A stretch of DNA of 64,000 nt from NCBI GenBank assembly GCA_009760855.2, contig WPIO01000003.1, positions 13,875,001 through 13,939,000 of the forward strand, given 5' to 3'. The notes below the pieces were generated by a model. That model searched no databases. It saw only the letters and a program-made list of their open reading frames with translations, and was not told where the DNA came from. A program made the translations under genes and the position numbers. Shown here piece by piece: positions 20,770 through 32,929 of the stretch. How positions within the stretch are numbered: the stretch's first letter is position 1; each line of letters starts with the position of its first letter. The stretch is from Cristatella mucedo (lineage: Eukaryota; Bryozoa; Phylactolaemata; Cristatellidae).

Positions 20770-21050
20770 TACGAGATGACACTTTTCTATCAGCCAGAGC
20801 ACCGATAGCTGTGAGCAGAGTGACCACCTGACAGAGCAGCAGCCGACCGTGATAACAGTTGTGAACATATACTATGCCGTAAAGGGGATGACATGTGAGA
20901 TCGACACAGCATGATTCCAAAAAAATGGTTGTACTCGCTTACACGCGTGCATGGGTACGAGTGTGTGCACGTCTATGCACGTGTGTGCATGGCTTCTAGA
21001 TCAGGGTTGTGAGATCGGCATTGCAACTGCCTTTTGTCTATTGATGCTAC
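20770..21050. other. TMC intron side, unassigned, with GTGTGTGCACG-rich segment
   Basis: Upstream of the first TMC exon found. A GTGCACG/GTGTGCATG-rich run lies at 20945-20992. No further exon was recognised. Confidence 0.4.
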
Positions 21051-21053
21051 CGA

Positions 21054-21955
21054 TGTGACAGTGATAGGATTGGCAATATATCACTTGCAACGGAGCAGCT
21101 CTCAGGCTAGCCGCGATATTAGCCTTGCCTTAGCGGGGTCGGCTAGGGCGCCTAGTACAGACCCGACAGCTGCTGACTCACCTAGCTCAGGTTAGAATGG
21201 AGCTCTATGCAGGCGGTGCGGTTAAGAGATGGAGCGACTAATGTGGTTGTCTTAGCGGGTTCAACTTGGACAGCTAGTACAAGCCCGACTCCTGGCCTAC
21301 CCGCTAAAGTTAGAATGAAGCCTGGTGCAGACGTTGCGGTCAGGATGTGCACCGACTAATATGCTGAAGTAGAAATAGCAGCTGCGCGCAAGGTCAGGAG
21401 TTGAGAGGAGAGAGAATATAAGGAGACGAGTGACAGAGCTCGAGAGAGACAGCTTGGGTAGTCGAGCAGAGACTACGCCCCGAGAGCTCAGGGCTGCAGT
21501 TTGGTAGTCGATGCGAGACTACGCTTCAAGAGCACGAGAGGCGAACCTACTGCGACGGACAGCTAAGTGCAACTTAGACTTCGCAGTTGTGTTCTGCCGG
21601 CTACTCAGTTGGCTGCTCGTATCTTGGGGTGCTGTAGCGACGCACGCATAGGGTAGTTAGTTATACTCGGACTTCGGGGGTTCGCGCAGTTAACTCCGTC
21701 GGACCGATACGCGCCACGTAAACGCACAGGGTAGTTGGTTATACTCGGGCTTCGGGAGTTCGTGCAGTTAACTCCGTCGGTCCGGTACGAGCCGCGTAAA
21801 GCGCTTGCGCCGGCGCGTAACCACTACTAACAGGCCCATAATAAACTGTTGCTTTCGGCACCCAGTTGTGGCCGCCTGTATTTTAACCGCACTGCAGCAC
21901 TGCATCACACAGTCTACCGGTAGAGAACCGGGGGACGAGCTTCTACGCGGTTACA
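21054..21955 (+). mobile_element. Candidate solo LTR with tandemly duplicated segments
   Basis: It is bounded by TGTGAC and GTTACA, near-inverted ends as in LTRs. A TATA-like AATATAAGGAG lies at 21415-21425 and AATAAA at 21840-21845. Three sets of tandem duplications are visible: about 120 bp (21118-21239 and 21240-21359), a GTAGTCGA..GAGACTACGC pair (21457-21475 and 21502-21526), and about 80 bp (21641-21720 and 21721-21800). Duplicated promoter segments are common in LTRs. No clear target duplication was found, so the borders and the class are uncertain. Confidence 0.6.
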
Positions 21956-22239
21956 ACTTACTTGCTGCTGCCTAGCTCTCCACTGTAGGAAGCGGTGACC
22001 TTTAAGCCCCTTCGCATTGTTGAGTGCATCGTCCCTACAGCATAGAGCAATGCCCAAGAGCTATTCTAAAGGGTCAGAGGTAATTAAATGTGGCAAAAGC
22101 ACATTGCTGTTTCTAGAACCATATGAGACATACAAGCATGAACTCGTGACAGAGTTGTGACGAATAATTTTGGGTCTGAGCCAGGGAACAATATGTCACA
22201 CCTCACTCCTCAGGATGTGACTTCATTACTTCGGCATGA

Positions 22240-22782
22240 ATGATAATAATTAATACACTTGATGAAGCTCCCTGAGAGAGCTCAATCTCTTTCTAGGCGC
22301 TTTACACTTTGCTGCAAAGGAAACATCGAATGGTGGATGGTAGCATGCTTGATAAACATCATGAATAACATGATTAGGGGTGACATGCACATGGTTAGCA
22401 AGCAAGTGTGGTTAGTGGCAGCGTGCAGTAATGTCAGCACACATAGCCCATAAAGGACGAATCACAGGAACTCACTAAATGCTGTCATAAATACATGCGT
22501 TTTTAATATCTTGCTAAATGTGGTCAAGTCAGGGGATGTTCTGATGCAAGTCGGGAGTACGTTCCAGGCTTTGGGAGCATACGAACTCAACGCACGGTCT
22601 CCAAAAGATTTAAGGTTTGTATGAGGTATAGGTAAACAGTTATTTTCCAAAAAGCTTGTGGTATGGTGCTTGGCCTGGTGGGGCAGTAGATCTGATAGGT
22701 AGGTTGGGGCCAAAGAATGAAGGGACCTAAAAGTGAGCAAAAACAATCTTGAAGTCGATCTGGTGTTTAACTGGAAGCCAAG
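22240..22782 (-). mobile_element. LINE-1 copy, 5' truncated, C-terminal domain and tail
   Basis: Minus-strand frame 22462-22746 reads SLAPTYLSDLLPHQAKH and SFGDRALSSYAPKAWN. The tail is at 22243-22325. It starts within the C-terminal domain and faces the plus-strand copy that begins at about 22897. Confidence 0.9.
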
Positions 22783-22896
22783 GTTTGGCCATCAAGTGTT
22801 TATTAGTAACTGCAAATAAAGTGAAAGCCACTGGCGTTGTTTTGTGATTGTATAAATAACGCTTCTGTATCAGCTCTTTCATCGTTTCATTCATAA

Positions 22897-23800
22897 GGCT
22901 GCCGCTCAAAATTGGCCCTGCCAGCATATCTCCTGCTGAATTAGCTCGAAATCTAGGTGTCATGTTCCAAAGTGACCTCTCGCTAGACGACCACATCAGC
23001 TCCACAGTCAAGTATGCCTACTTTCAGCTACATAACATTTCGAAAATTCGGGCTTGTTTAGATAAGGATACCACGTCTAAGTTGGTCCATGCATTGGTGA
23101 CATCCCGCCTTGACTTCTATAAGTCACTGCTTGCTGGACTACCAGCATGAGCAATCAGGCGATTACAGCCGGAGCAAAACTCTGCAGCTAGGCTTGTTTG
23201 TCGTGGGCGTCGCAGTTGCCACATCACACCACTTCTCACCGACCTGCACTGGCTACCAGTCAAGCAACGGATCGATTTCAAGGTTTCGTCGCTCACTTTT
23301 TGGTCACTTCATTTTTTGGCTCCAGCCTATCTCTCAGATCTACTCCCCCACCAGGTTAAGCATCGTACCACCCGCTTTTCGGAATCCAACAGTTTACCAA
23401 TACCTCGCACAAACCTCAAATCCTTTGGAGACCGTGAATTTAGTTCGTATGCTCCCAAAGCCTGGAACTCACTTCCGACTTGCGTCAGAACACCCCCTGA
23501 CTTGACCACATTTAAAAAGAACTTAAAGACACACCTTTTGGACAGCATTTAGTGTGTTCCTTCGATACGTCCTTGATGGGCTTATGCTTGCTGACACTGT
23601 GCATGCTGCCACTAACCACATTTGCATGCTGACCCTGTGCATGTCACCCCTAACCATGTTATTCATGTTGTTTATCAAGCATGATATTACTCGCCATTCA
23701 ATTGTGTTTCCCTTTGCAGCAAATGTAAAGCACTCAGAAAGAGATTGAGTTCTCTGAGGGCGCTTTATCAAGTGCATTATTATTATTTTTATTATAGGTC
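22897..23800 (+). mobile_element. LINE-1 copy, 5' truncated
   Basis: It starts at the segment encoding LKIGPAS, after the RT core, and runs through YFQLHNISKIRACLDKDTTS, HITPLLTDLHW, SFGDREFSSYAPKAWNSLP to the tail at 23715-23800 with ATT repeats. Two frameshifts and one stop are present. Confidence 0.92.
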
Positions 23801-24474
23801 ATCTAGCTTTTTCTCATGAAATTGCCGTCTGGCCAACGGGTGTTCAACAAGCACAATTAACTACCAAGTCATATAATCTGCCCCTAGTGCTCTGCATCTA
23901 CAACATTTTTCTCCTAGAAACCGAACGAAACCTATTGCTGAGCACCAAGTACTGCGGAAATTCATACAAATAAGGAGGCCACTACAGGAACGTATTACAC
24001 TCTGTCTAAAGGCATTCGTATGTGCAGTAATGATATCGATTTTCGAGTTTGCTGAGCCCTTTATAGGTAGTACCTATTTGCTCAAAAGCAAATATTTCAC
24101 TCTCTCGTATTTATAATTTCCAAGACCGAAATTGCAACTGAAAACAGCAATCTATACAGCTCAGTTAGTTGACAGCTGGCCCAGCCAACCGGAGGTTAGT
24201 ACGTTCAGTTTGGACTTTCAGTTGTTACAAGCGTGGTGTGCGGCTTCCACGTCCTGGCCGAACTAGGCCAAAAACACGGCGCTTGTAATGGTGCTAGTTT
24301 CAGCCGGTTCGTGACGAATGCTGGCGACGGATGTATGAACGTAACACGGAACAATATAGCACGGCTTGCAACTTTTGGGTGCTGCACCATGCACGAAGTC
24401 GTGCTGACAATGGGAGGAACGCGGCAGCGACGAAGAGCGCTCATACTATCTGATTTTACAGACTTTTTTGTATA
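23801..24474. other. Unassigned stretch
   Basis: A plus-strand open frame of 80 codons lies at 24233-24475 but shows no family resemblance or splice context that I can defend. No repeat was recognised. Confidence 0.35.
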
Positions 24475-24642
24475 GCGACAGAAGAGCTTTTACGGCTTGC
24501 ACCGCTTGCACCACCACAGCTTGCAGTGGCGATAAAGAATCGCCCACCGCAGAATACGAACTCACGACCTCGGGGCCGAGGTCGTGAAAGCAACCGCCTT
24601 ACTTAGTGAGCCATTACGGCTTACCTTGAAATAATAAGTCCG
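24475..24642 (-). mobile_element. SINE-B copy (tRNA-derived)
   Basis: On the minus strand the A-box-like TGGCTCACTAAGTAAGG and B-box-like GAGTTCGTATTC lie about 45 bp apart. The body GATTCTTTATCGCCACTGCA and AAAGCTCTTCTGTCGCTATA match copies at 49485 and 56938. Confidence 0.82.
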
Positions 24643-25340
24643 TATCCATAACGAAGATAAGTCTATTGGACAGCATTGGATGGTTACAGATATTCAACAG
24701 CGGATGTGGTTGGACACCGTTTCAGTGGCCTAGAGCTCAATCAGCTCAAATGTCAATGCCGAGACCGGAATCCCAACTGACTGCCTATCACATGGCGCCG
24801 GCGTTTATTCGGCCTCGATCGTAGAGTATCGCGTGACTCGTTTCTTGCCGTTAGAATTCAGGAACCTCGAACAATAGCTATCAGTCGCAATCTGGCTAAT
24901 TTAGCTCCCTCCATGCCGTTTCAAGTAAATAATTTCAATCCAAACATTTGTTTGCTCCCAGCCCCATAGCAGGCAGCCGTCGGCCGTTCTGCACGTTCCA
25001 AGTAAAGAGTAAAATATAAACCCTGAATTCTCGCTGTACTGCCATTTGAAATGTAGTCCACGAATTTTTTTTCATGTGCTGAGTAAGCAAAAAGTATTAT
25101 TTGCCGGTTTAACGAGTTGAATTCAATCTCCCATGTGCCGGTCGTGAACAATGAGCTAAAAAAAAACATGCTTTTAATATGCTCGTGCACTAAACCCTCG
25201 GATAACGACACGGTGAAAAAATAAGTAGTCCCCGAAATGACAAAACTTTGAAAGGGGGACGCAAAGTATACCATTGATCCTCATCCAATACACGAACATC
25301 TCCAACAAGGGTGAACGCGTAGGAACAAAAAGGGCAGAGC
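24643..25340. other. Unassigned stretch
   Basis: A minus-strand frame of 117 codons (24921-25274) has hydrophobic segments but no recognised family or splice support. Nothing else was identified. Confidence 0.35.
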
Positions 25341-25344
25341 ATCA

Positions 25345-25445
25345 TATAATTTATTAGTAAAGCGCTCTAAAAGAACTTAACCTCTATTCAGTCGCTTCAC
25401 AAACTCCGCGGGGCTCGAATCCACCACTTCGGTGTCCCATAAAGG
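25345..25445 (-). mobile_element. SINE-A fragment
   Basis: The minus strand carries the B-box-like GGATTCGAGCCCC and the LINE-1-like tail (AAGCGACTG, AAGTTCTTT, GAGCGC). The A-box half is missing or too decayed to see. Confidence 0.72.
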
Positions 25446-25630
25446 TTTCTTTGCATCTCGTGGTCTTGACATCTTTCAACCATAAGCCCAATATGAGGCC
25501 GCAAGTCATGCAACCATTCTTTGCTGTGGCTAGTCACGTGACATTTGAGCTATATCAGCAGCTGTTCCCTTTCCTCCGTCCACACACAGGCACGCACATA
25601 TACACACACGTGCACGAACGTGTGCTCGCG

Positions 25631-25634
25631 CGCG

Positions 25635-25699
<65 letters not shown>

Positions 25700-25703
25700 G
25701 CAC

Positions 25704-25739
<36 letters not shown>

Positions 25740-25790
25740 CTCTCTCCCTCTCTCTCTCCCTCTCTCTCTCTCTGTTTATCTCTCTCATTC
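25631..25790 (+). repeat. (CA)n followed by (TC)n microsatellite
   Basis: CA repeats with a few interruptions at 25631-25735, then TC repeats at 25738-25788. The long histidine/threonine frames over it are low complexity and not genes. Confidence 0.97.
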
Positions 25791-25799
25791 AATAAATTT

Positions 25800-26095
25800 A
25801 TACAGAGCGATGGCTGCCGCCTTTAAGAATACACAGACTATAGCATTAGCCAACAAATGAAACATGCTGCTAGATTAGGCACACTAGCAGCTACATCGCA
25901 CTACCACTACCCTAGCACTACATCGTAGCCATTGTATCCATTGCTCGGCCAAGCCGGAAACAAGGTATGGAATGCTCATGGTATGTGCAAATTAAGCACC
26001 AAGTGACCACCGGTCGAGAGCACTTCGATTGACGTGGAGAAGGCTCGGGCTGAATACCATCGGCTCTCTTCTCCATCCGAGCTGAGTTTGAACGC
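25800..26095. other. Unassigned stretch
   Basis: No feature recognised apart from a short CTACATCGCACTACCACTAC run at 25891-25932. Confidence 0.4.
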
Positions 26096-26099
26096 TTGA

Positions 26100-27060
26100 A
26101 GCCAGAACCTACTTATGGACGGACCACCCAGTCCTTACGAATTCAAGGCCAAGTCACTAAAGGATTTTAATTTCGTGCAAGGTACAGCCAGGCAACGCAA
26201 AAGCTGTCCTGCATGCTGTAGTACAGCGAGCCGAAGGAGCAAGGAGGTAGGATACGTAGATTGTGTAAGCGAGTGAAGCAACCTATAGAGAGGATCTTCA
26301 AGTCGACTCGAAGCATGACATGGAGTGGGTTAAGCTCAGACAGAAGGGGTGTGACTTGGCAGCTACACCATTGACGTTCAGACCAGACGAGCTGCTGATT
26401 TTTGCACCTATTACAGCCAATTAATCAAAGACCACAAGTTATGAATAAATGGAATTCGACTATTCTACATGCGATATTAGAAACCCGTGAGCTAGTTTGG
26501 CTGTCGTACTCTTCCCTAAGCAGGACCTAATTTAGGCAAAGTTCTCAACTAAGCTTTCAGTTGGACGACTTGACAGCGAAGGAGGCAATGTGCAATGACC
26601 AGTCGTTTGGGAAGCTTACACCCAGAGACCGATCTTTAGGACAAGGTCTTCTAACTTCATGATGATGCTAAGCTTGCTCATTTCTATAAGGCTAATCCTG
26701 TCAATTATCACACTTTACGAAGTAAGTGGGCATACAAGGGCAAATCTCGTCTATACAGGCTGAAAGGAAGGTATGTGAGTGTGATGCAAAAAAAAAGCTG
26801 AGGCGGGTCAATGGATTGGTATAGCTGGGTATCATTGGTGTAGAAATAAAGGCTGAGAGTGTGTTTTTTGAAGAAATTGGCCAGAAGGAGAGTATAGATT
26901 TAGAAAGAAGGAAGCATTAGACCGATACCTGTGGTACCCCTATATTTTAAGGACTTCCCAGATGAACGATAGCACTGTACACGTGTATCTACAATGACAT
27001 CGCTCACTGATGAAAGTTTTCTGCCACCACATTAGCACTTACTTTTCGACCACGGTATGT
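26100..27060 (-). mobile_element. LINE-2 lineage copy, RT remnant
   Basis: The minus strand near 26930-26945 reads GVPQVSV, the decayed RT motif GVPQGSVLGP. ACTTCCCAGATGAACGATAG beside it is shared with the 19640 copy. About 900 bp on both sides follow LINE order in broken form: C-terminal-like sequence at 26130-26700 and RT-like at 26780-27050. Confidence 0.68.
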
Positions 27061-27183
27061 CTTATGTGATTATTGGGTGCTAGTGATACAGCCCAAATAA
27101 TGAAAAGTCAGCTATGGCTGGCTGCATGACCACCGCCACCGACATGCCGGCAGGTTGACATTCAGACATTCATCGCATTTGCT

Positions 27184-27370
27184 AATGGTCTTTAGCCCAG
27201 GGGTAAGGCGCTAGCTCTTCACGACCGAGGTCTTGATTTCGAGTCTTGCAGTGAGCGATCATTTATTGCTCTCTGCAAACAGGAGTGGGGTGATAGTCAC
27301 TACAGCTGTTCTGCTTGCCATATCGTGAGGCTGTAGAACCAGCTGAGCTTTACTTTACTTTAATTTACTC
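27184..27370 (+). mobile_element. SINE-B copy (tRNA-derived)
   Basis: The head TTTAGCCCAGGGGTAAGG is A-box like and TTTCGAGTCTTGCAG a decayed B box. The body and the CAGCTGAGC TTTACTTTAC end match copies at 7296 and 38222. Confidence 0.82.
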
Positions 27371-28110
27371 TCCAAGCCACATTGTTAGTCATCTCATAGC
27401 TGGCAGTAGCACTACTTCAAAAAGTAGTGGAAAACCAGACAAATCCTAAGAGCTGTCCAGCCGATCAGCATAATTCCATGCTTGGCATTCATGGGGATGC
27501 AATGAAGCACAGCTGGACTCATTCAGGCAATGCCCTGGCATTCATAGTATCACTGGGGGAGTAGTAGAGGCAAATGGCAACAGTAGTAGCTGCTGAAGAG
27601 TGTTGCATGCTTTTCCAGCTTCCTGCTTCCTAGGTTGCAACAGCTATTACCTGAACAAAGTTGGGGCATTCCACAACATATCAGTCCCTGATTGTAGACG
27701 TCACAAGACGGCTATCAGAGAGGGGGTTTGTTCCTCTTCTTTAGTCATTGGCCATTTCCTCACAATACTAAGTTCCTCGAAGCCAATCGGCATTCAGAGC
27801 AAACGCCATCTAGCTTAGCATTTGCTTGATAGCATCCAAGCAACCAGCAAATATTTACAGTGGCACTCTCAAAAGCCTTTGTTTTCTTTGTGCAGCAGCT
27901 GGCTGGATAATGGGGTCTTTAAGATCACCGTATGCACCATTGCCGTGTGGAGCAATTGGTAGGGAAAGAGGAAGTGAACAGGGTCGTTTTAACTGAACAA
28001 ATCTGCACCTGATAACGGCGACTGCAAATCTGCTGCCATGGGTTTACTGTGGGCCCATGCCCAGCACTGTAGTCCGATGTGCAGGTCTAAGGCATAAGAT
28101 TACTAGCACG
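27371..28110. other. Unassigned stretch
   Basis: No coding match, repeat family or RNA gene was recognised. Confidence 0.4.
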
Positions 28111-28329
28111 GGAGGTGGAAAGACTTCAAAGACGTTGGACAGCCAGCGAAAAGAATGAATACACCTCACTCCGATCGCACTTTCTTAGTAAGAGCAGAGA
28201 TGCTGTGTCTATTTCTACCAGATCAAAGACACTTCCACACCTACTTTGCACTGGCTCTCTTCGACTATTTTTGCCACTGGGTCCGAAGCAGTCTGATACC
28301 TGCTTTCCCCTCCGGCATTGCAGCTGGAT

Positions 28330-28784
28330 AGCTGCAGCAGCAGCATAAGTTCTGCTCGTCTGTCTAGCTCTTGCAAGCTGCTGACGGTGGGATCGACCGT
28401 GGTGAAGCTGGCTCGTCGCCTATCTTTGTCGCTTTCTCAGCTCCGGCCAGCTGCTCCTGCTCCAGCCGAAACCTCTCGGCCCTCAATCTTGGCCTCCTCA
28501 TCCATCAAACCCGTAAGCAGAAGAATTACTTCATTTCGAAACTGGTGGTAGTCCTGATTTTTGTTGGCCGGTTTGACACCCCAACAGTGTATCGCATTAT
28601 CGCCCAGAAACACGGGCTCAGCATGCTTTAATGGCATCGCGATGTTTAGCCTTGCTACAGTATTCACTTGCGTCAGAAGCCAAGGCAAGAAGTGCTTGCC
28701 GCGGTTAAACATTTCATAACTCAGTGTTGGGATCCCATCTAGAACACAGAAGGTCTGGTACTCTTTTCGGCTCGAGTTAACCAT
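28330..28784 (-). pseudogene. Unrecognised protein-like relic on the minus strand
   Basis: A 115-codon frame (28784-28437) and an adjoining shifted frame have a protein-like composition. The shifted frame reads RAERFRLEQEQLAGAEKA, a charged, coiled-coil-like run of the kind seen at the C-terminus of many transposon Myb/SANT-like proteins. The stop at 28437 and the frameshift suggest a dead copy. The family was not recognised. Confidence 0.35.
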
Positions 28785-28789
28785 CCTCT

Positions 28790-29255
28790 GCTACCAGTTG
28801 CTGTGTTACTGTGTCTCCGGCAAAGATAGTTCCAGTGGAGGCTCACCGAGGAACAAGCACTGGCGTGAGCAATAAAAGAGACACTCCACTATTGCTCTCA
28901 GGAGTACATATAAGATAGCTTGGTGAATCACTACAGCCGGGAAATGGCAGCCACAGCTGGCAACATCCCTTACATCGAAGGCCGAAGGCATCACCGAGTT
29001 AACTGCCCAACCATTGGCTGCAGGTGAGGCATACATTAGTGGCCGGACGCTTCCCTAATTACAATCGCAGCAGCATGCACACACAACAATGGCCGTGGCA
29101 AGAATAGAATTGAAAATTAGGCTCTCTGCACTACGATCGCCTTTGCTGTCACTCACAATGACTACTGGTGCTTCCACAGCTTCCCAGCTTTTCCAGCCTT
29201 TCAAAGCAAAGTTTGAGCTTTCCTTGATTTTTGACAGGTACCCACTAATTTCCTT
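28790..29255. other. Unassigned stretch
   Basis: No gene or repeat was recognised. Confidence 0.35.
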
Positions 29256-29261
29256 ATCAGC

Positions 29262-29337
29262 AAATGTCAAGTGCCTAGAAAGAGATTGTGCTCTCTAAGG
29301 GGATTAAGTCAAATGCATTATTATTATTGTTAGTACT
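29262..29337 (+). mobile_element. Solo LINE-1 tail
   Basis: CAAATGTCAAGTGCCTAGAA and the following GAGATTGTGCTCTCT and ATTATTATT match the LINE-1 3' end. No LINE body lies upstream. Confidence 0.85.
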
Positions 29338-29837
29338 ATAGAAACCTGTGGTATCTGCTACCGTTGTGAACGAGCAAGTTTTTGCAGCAGTGAATAGAGA
29401 ACAAGAAGAGAAAATCAGGCAGATAATACTAAAGTATGCCTAAACTATACCATTGAAGTGTTAACTATGGCAGACAACGAGAAAAATAAGCAACAAATGA
29501 AGTCACTTTGTGCCACTCTGACGAAACTCGTCAGAAACGTTGCTTGCGACAAACTTTACAACAGAAAGAGACTGGAGAAGCCTGGGTGCTTCATGCGGTC
29601 AAAGCTCAGCAAACTCCTTACTTATGATAAGGTCAACAACAGAAAGAGACCTGAACTAAGATTCGAGCACTTGACGACCCAGATCGTGGTATGGAGTCCT
29701 TGCCCGGCAGCAGGCCAGACTCACGAGCTAGGCTATGCTTCGCACTAGGTGAGTAGACACTCCGGCTCCCGTGACTTTTCGTAGGCATAAGCTTTTGGTG
29801 CAATAGTTCAGTGGACTGAGTAAATGTGATCGCTTAA

Positions 29838-29914
29838 ATCAGCAAATGTAAAGCACCTAGAAAGAGATTGAGTTCTCTGAGGGCGCTTTATCAAGTGCAT
29901 TATTATTATTATTA
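29838..29914 (+). mobile_element. Solo LINE-1 tail
   Basis: AGCAAATGTAAAGCACCTAG through GGGCGCTTTATCAAGTGC and (ATT)n is nearly identical to the full-copy tail. No LINE body lies upstream, so it is a very short 5'-truncated insertion. Confidence 0.9.
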
Positions 29915-29919
29915 AATCG

Positions 29920-32270
29920 TGCGATGATGCATCTGCACGAGCCTGTGGCCTTGAACAGTTTTGAATTATCCTTCAGGTTATCATAATGCCCGATAGACTG
30001 ATGAAATACCCTATCAGCATTGTTAGTGAACAGGACTTAGAATCCTGGATCTGCAATACTATCTGCTGAATCACTCCAGCTACCGGAAAAGAGATGTAGC
30101 ACATGCACAGGCACGTGCTGATTTGTCATGCAGCAGCACGTTCGGTCATGCAAAGCCCAACTAGCTCTCGGTGCTAATGCAGTAGGCGGGAAACTTCCTC
30201 TCACGAAAAAAATTGCAGGAGTCATGGCTGAGTCCAAAGCCGAATAGAGGAAGTACCTGCTCAGCACGGCTGGAAAGGAAGTGGTGAGGTTGACAGCAGG
30301 AGAGATGCTAACTTTGTTTTGCAATAATTTTGGCAGTGACTTCTACAGTCTAGTACTTGCAGAGTAAACGATTTGTTGCCAGTAGGCTTTAACTGGAAGA
30401 AATGGACGGCTAATTCACTGTTCTGAGTGGAATTACATGAGGGCACAATAAATCTGTAATAGGTGCAGTAAGTCAAGTCACATGTGAAGGAGCTAAGCCA
30501 TCGCTGGCCTTACAAAAAAAACAAAAAACATTTTGCTTTGGAACTGCAGATATAGCAATTGGCAGCCAGTACAGTTTCTGAAGCAATGACGAAATAAGGC
30601 TCAATTTATTGGATTTTAAAAATAATCCCTAATTAGCTATCCTACTTAGCCCCCACTGAAAAGACTGGCGGATTGTTTGACAACCGTAACAATACTTTAG
30701 GTGTACAGTTGCCTAGCCTGGAGAAAACCAGGTACCACGAAAGATCACTAGCTAACCATTACATGAAGTCGCCTCTAACCCTGGGCAGGAATTAAATATA
30801 ATGGTAGACTGGTGATGCGGTCTTCTTCATGAAGCTTCTACTTGTGACAGCTATCCGTGAGGAGACCCTATTTATGAGGCCGAATAAGGAAGGTGAATGG
30901 GGAAGGTGAAACTAGCACTATGCCATAAGTGCTTGCAAAACTTGTTGTGAAGTTTGCCACTGGTCAGTGCTTCCGAGCAGCAAAAGCAACGGACTGTTGC
31001 CTCTGCGAGTGGCAGTCTGATGCTTAGCAGCTGTCAATAGATCATATTGTTACAATGCAGAGCCAACCTATGAGATGTATGCTTCAGGAAGAGCACAGAC
31101 TAAAGCCGATTGAGACTGGCCACTGTTAACACTCTCACCTGTTCGGCTGACGGTTATTGGGACTTTTGGCTACCACATCCCCGACCCTTCAGTCGGCATG
31201 GGATAAAATGAAGTTAAAATTTTCTCGTAATTCAATTACTTCATTCATACATTAGTAGACGAACTTTTAGGACTGTCCTCTAGTAGGTAATACAGCACTA
31301 CTAGCTTCAGAACTCAAACAGGAAATTGATCGTTAAATGTAAGCACCCAGCCGCTGGCTTAGAACCCAGTGTCAGTTGTCTACACTACCGGCTGGCTAAT
31401 CATGGCTGCTAACTCTGTGGCTGCTACCATCAGACGAATGATTCCTTATAGAGTGATGGCTGGGTGCATTTGTCGGCTGTTGGCTCCCCCAGTTTAGTCA
31501 TCGGCAGCACAGTGCATTTCTATGAGATCCGAAATTTAAATTTAGTGTGGCAGCTGTGGCCGCAATACAGTATTAGAGTATGCCAAGCTGCACGTGCCGA
31601 TCCCACACAAATGGGGCAAGTAGTCAGGTGGGAGAGGCCCCCTGCTGTTGCTGCTGCTATTACTTCTGTCTGCTCATTTGCTTGACTACATCAGCCGGCA
31701 TTACCTAGTCTGTACATTCGAAAATAAAGTTCTGAATGCAGACTGGTAAGGCATGTGCCCATCTACCTAACACCAGTACCCAGAAAGCAGGTCGGTGCAA
31801 CAACACTAACATCAAAGCTTTTCTGGCATTGATCTTCATGCCTGGCTCTGAGGCAATCAGCAGTTTTGCATGCTGACATTGGATGCTTCTGCACCATGAA
31901 TTTTTTTCAGAAGGCAGCCATAGGTGGTGGCATCATCGCAGATATGGCCACATCATAGTAGATATGGCCATCCCTTATGGTAATGACTCGATGCCACCAA
32001 GAAGATTGCAGATCGTAAAAAGTATGGAGGCATAGCAAAAAACTTTCTACTGCCACAGCCAATAAAAGCTTGCCATGCCACTAACGTATAAATGTTTGGG
32101 TCCTAGTCTAAGGACACTCCAGTGTGCACAGTCTAGTGTGCAGAGCACTTATGCAACAAGCAAAAGCTGCTTCTGCACACTCCTATACCAAGCAAAAGGC
32201 AGCTGGAGGTGCATACAACCGTTTGCCGGGCCACGACCTGGCACGTCATGCTATGTGTCTGATGAAATGC
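29920..32270. other. Long stretch without recognisable genes
   Basis: About 2.3 kb. No spliced-gene signal, transposon protein or RNA gene was recognised. A short doubled GATATGGCCAC(A)TCATAG motif lies at 31940-31975. Confidence 0.4.
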
Positions 32271-32274
32271 GACG

Positions 32275-32320
32275 AGTCTTTATGGCTTTGTGGAGTTACA
32301 GAGGGAGATACATTACATGA
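32275..32320 (+). repeat. Dispersed repeat shared with 53000-53042
   Basis: GTCTTTATGGCTTTGTGGAG and TACAGAGGGAGATACATTAC recur at 53000 with three or four differences, directly downstream of a LINE C-terminal fragment. It is probably the 3' end of a third LINE family with a TTACAT-type tail. Confidence 0.65.
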
Positions 32321-32324
32321 CAAA

Positions 32325-32835
32325 GCTGCCAACCTGCTCTTACCGGATGTTTCTCTTTTGGCTGATTGCCACCGGGACCGCTCGTATGATGTCAAGCTGT
32401 GCTAGCTTGTTGGCCTTCACTGAGGGCTTATCCAGCCCTAGAACTTCTAGGATGTGGTTTATGTCCGAAGATGCTAGCCACAGCTGCAGGCATAGAGACG
32501 AAGAAATCGGGTCACTGCATGCAGTGTACCACAGCTAGTGACATCGCAGCAGCTACCACAGATCTCATTAGGCCAGATGGGACATGGGGTCGAAGCCAAC
32601 ACTGAAATTTTTTATCACTGGATGGCTTTGAACGTGACTCATCAAATAGCTGTCAGCCTTTTCTCTTTCTTTAAAAGCTTACCCAGCCAGTCCAGACCAG
32701 TTCATGTGTGATGATTGCTAGAGCACATATCACGTGACTCTGCATTACAAGGACAATGGCTCAGGCCAGCTGTAACTGACAGCACTATGTGGACAATGAA
32801 ATGTCTTGATCTATTGGAAAGGTTATTTTTACTTT
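32325..32835. other. Unassigned stretch
   Basis: Three overlapping plus-strand frames of 68-93 codons occur at 32124-32605, but none shows a recognised family or conserved motif. Confidence 0.35.
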
Positions 32836-32837
32836 AG

Positions 32838-32925
32838 GTTTAATAATAATAAAATATTCGTGTAGCACTTAAGAGAAATTACTCTCTTCTAGGTACTTTT
32901 CATATTCTAGAAAGGAAGATTGTGA
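32838..32925 (-). mobile_element. Solo LINE-1 tail, decayed
   Basis: AATAATAATAAAATATTCG, GAAATTACTCTCTTCTAGG and CATATTCTAGAAAGG follow the reverse complement of the LINE-1 tail with several changes. Confidence 0.75.
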
Positions 32926-32929
32926 ATCG

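Noticed and set aside
25451-25826. Long histidine/threonine and cysteine/valine frames on both strands
   Set aside because: They are translations of a CA/TC microsatellite.
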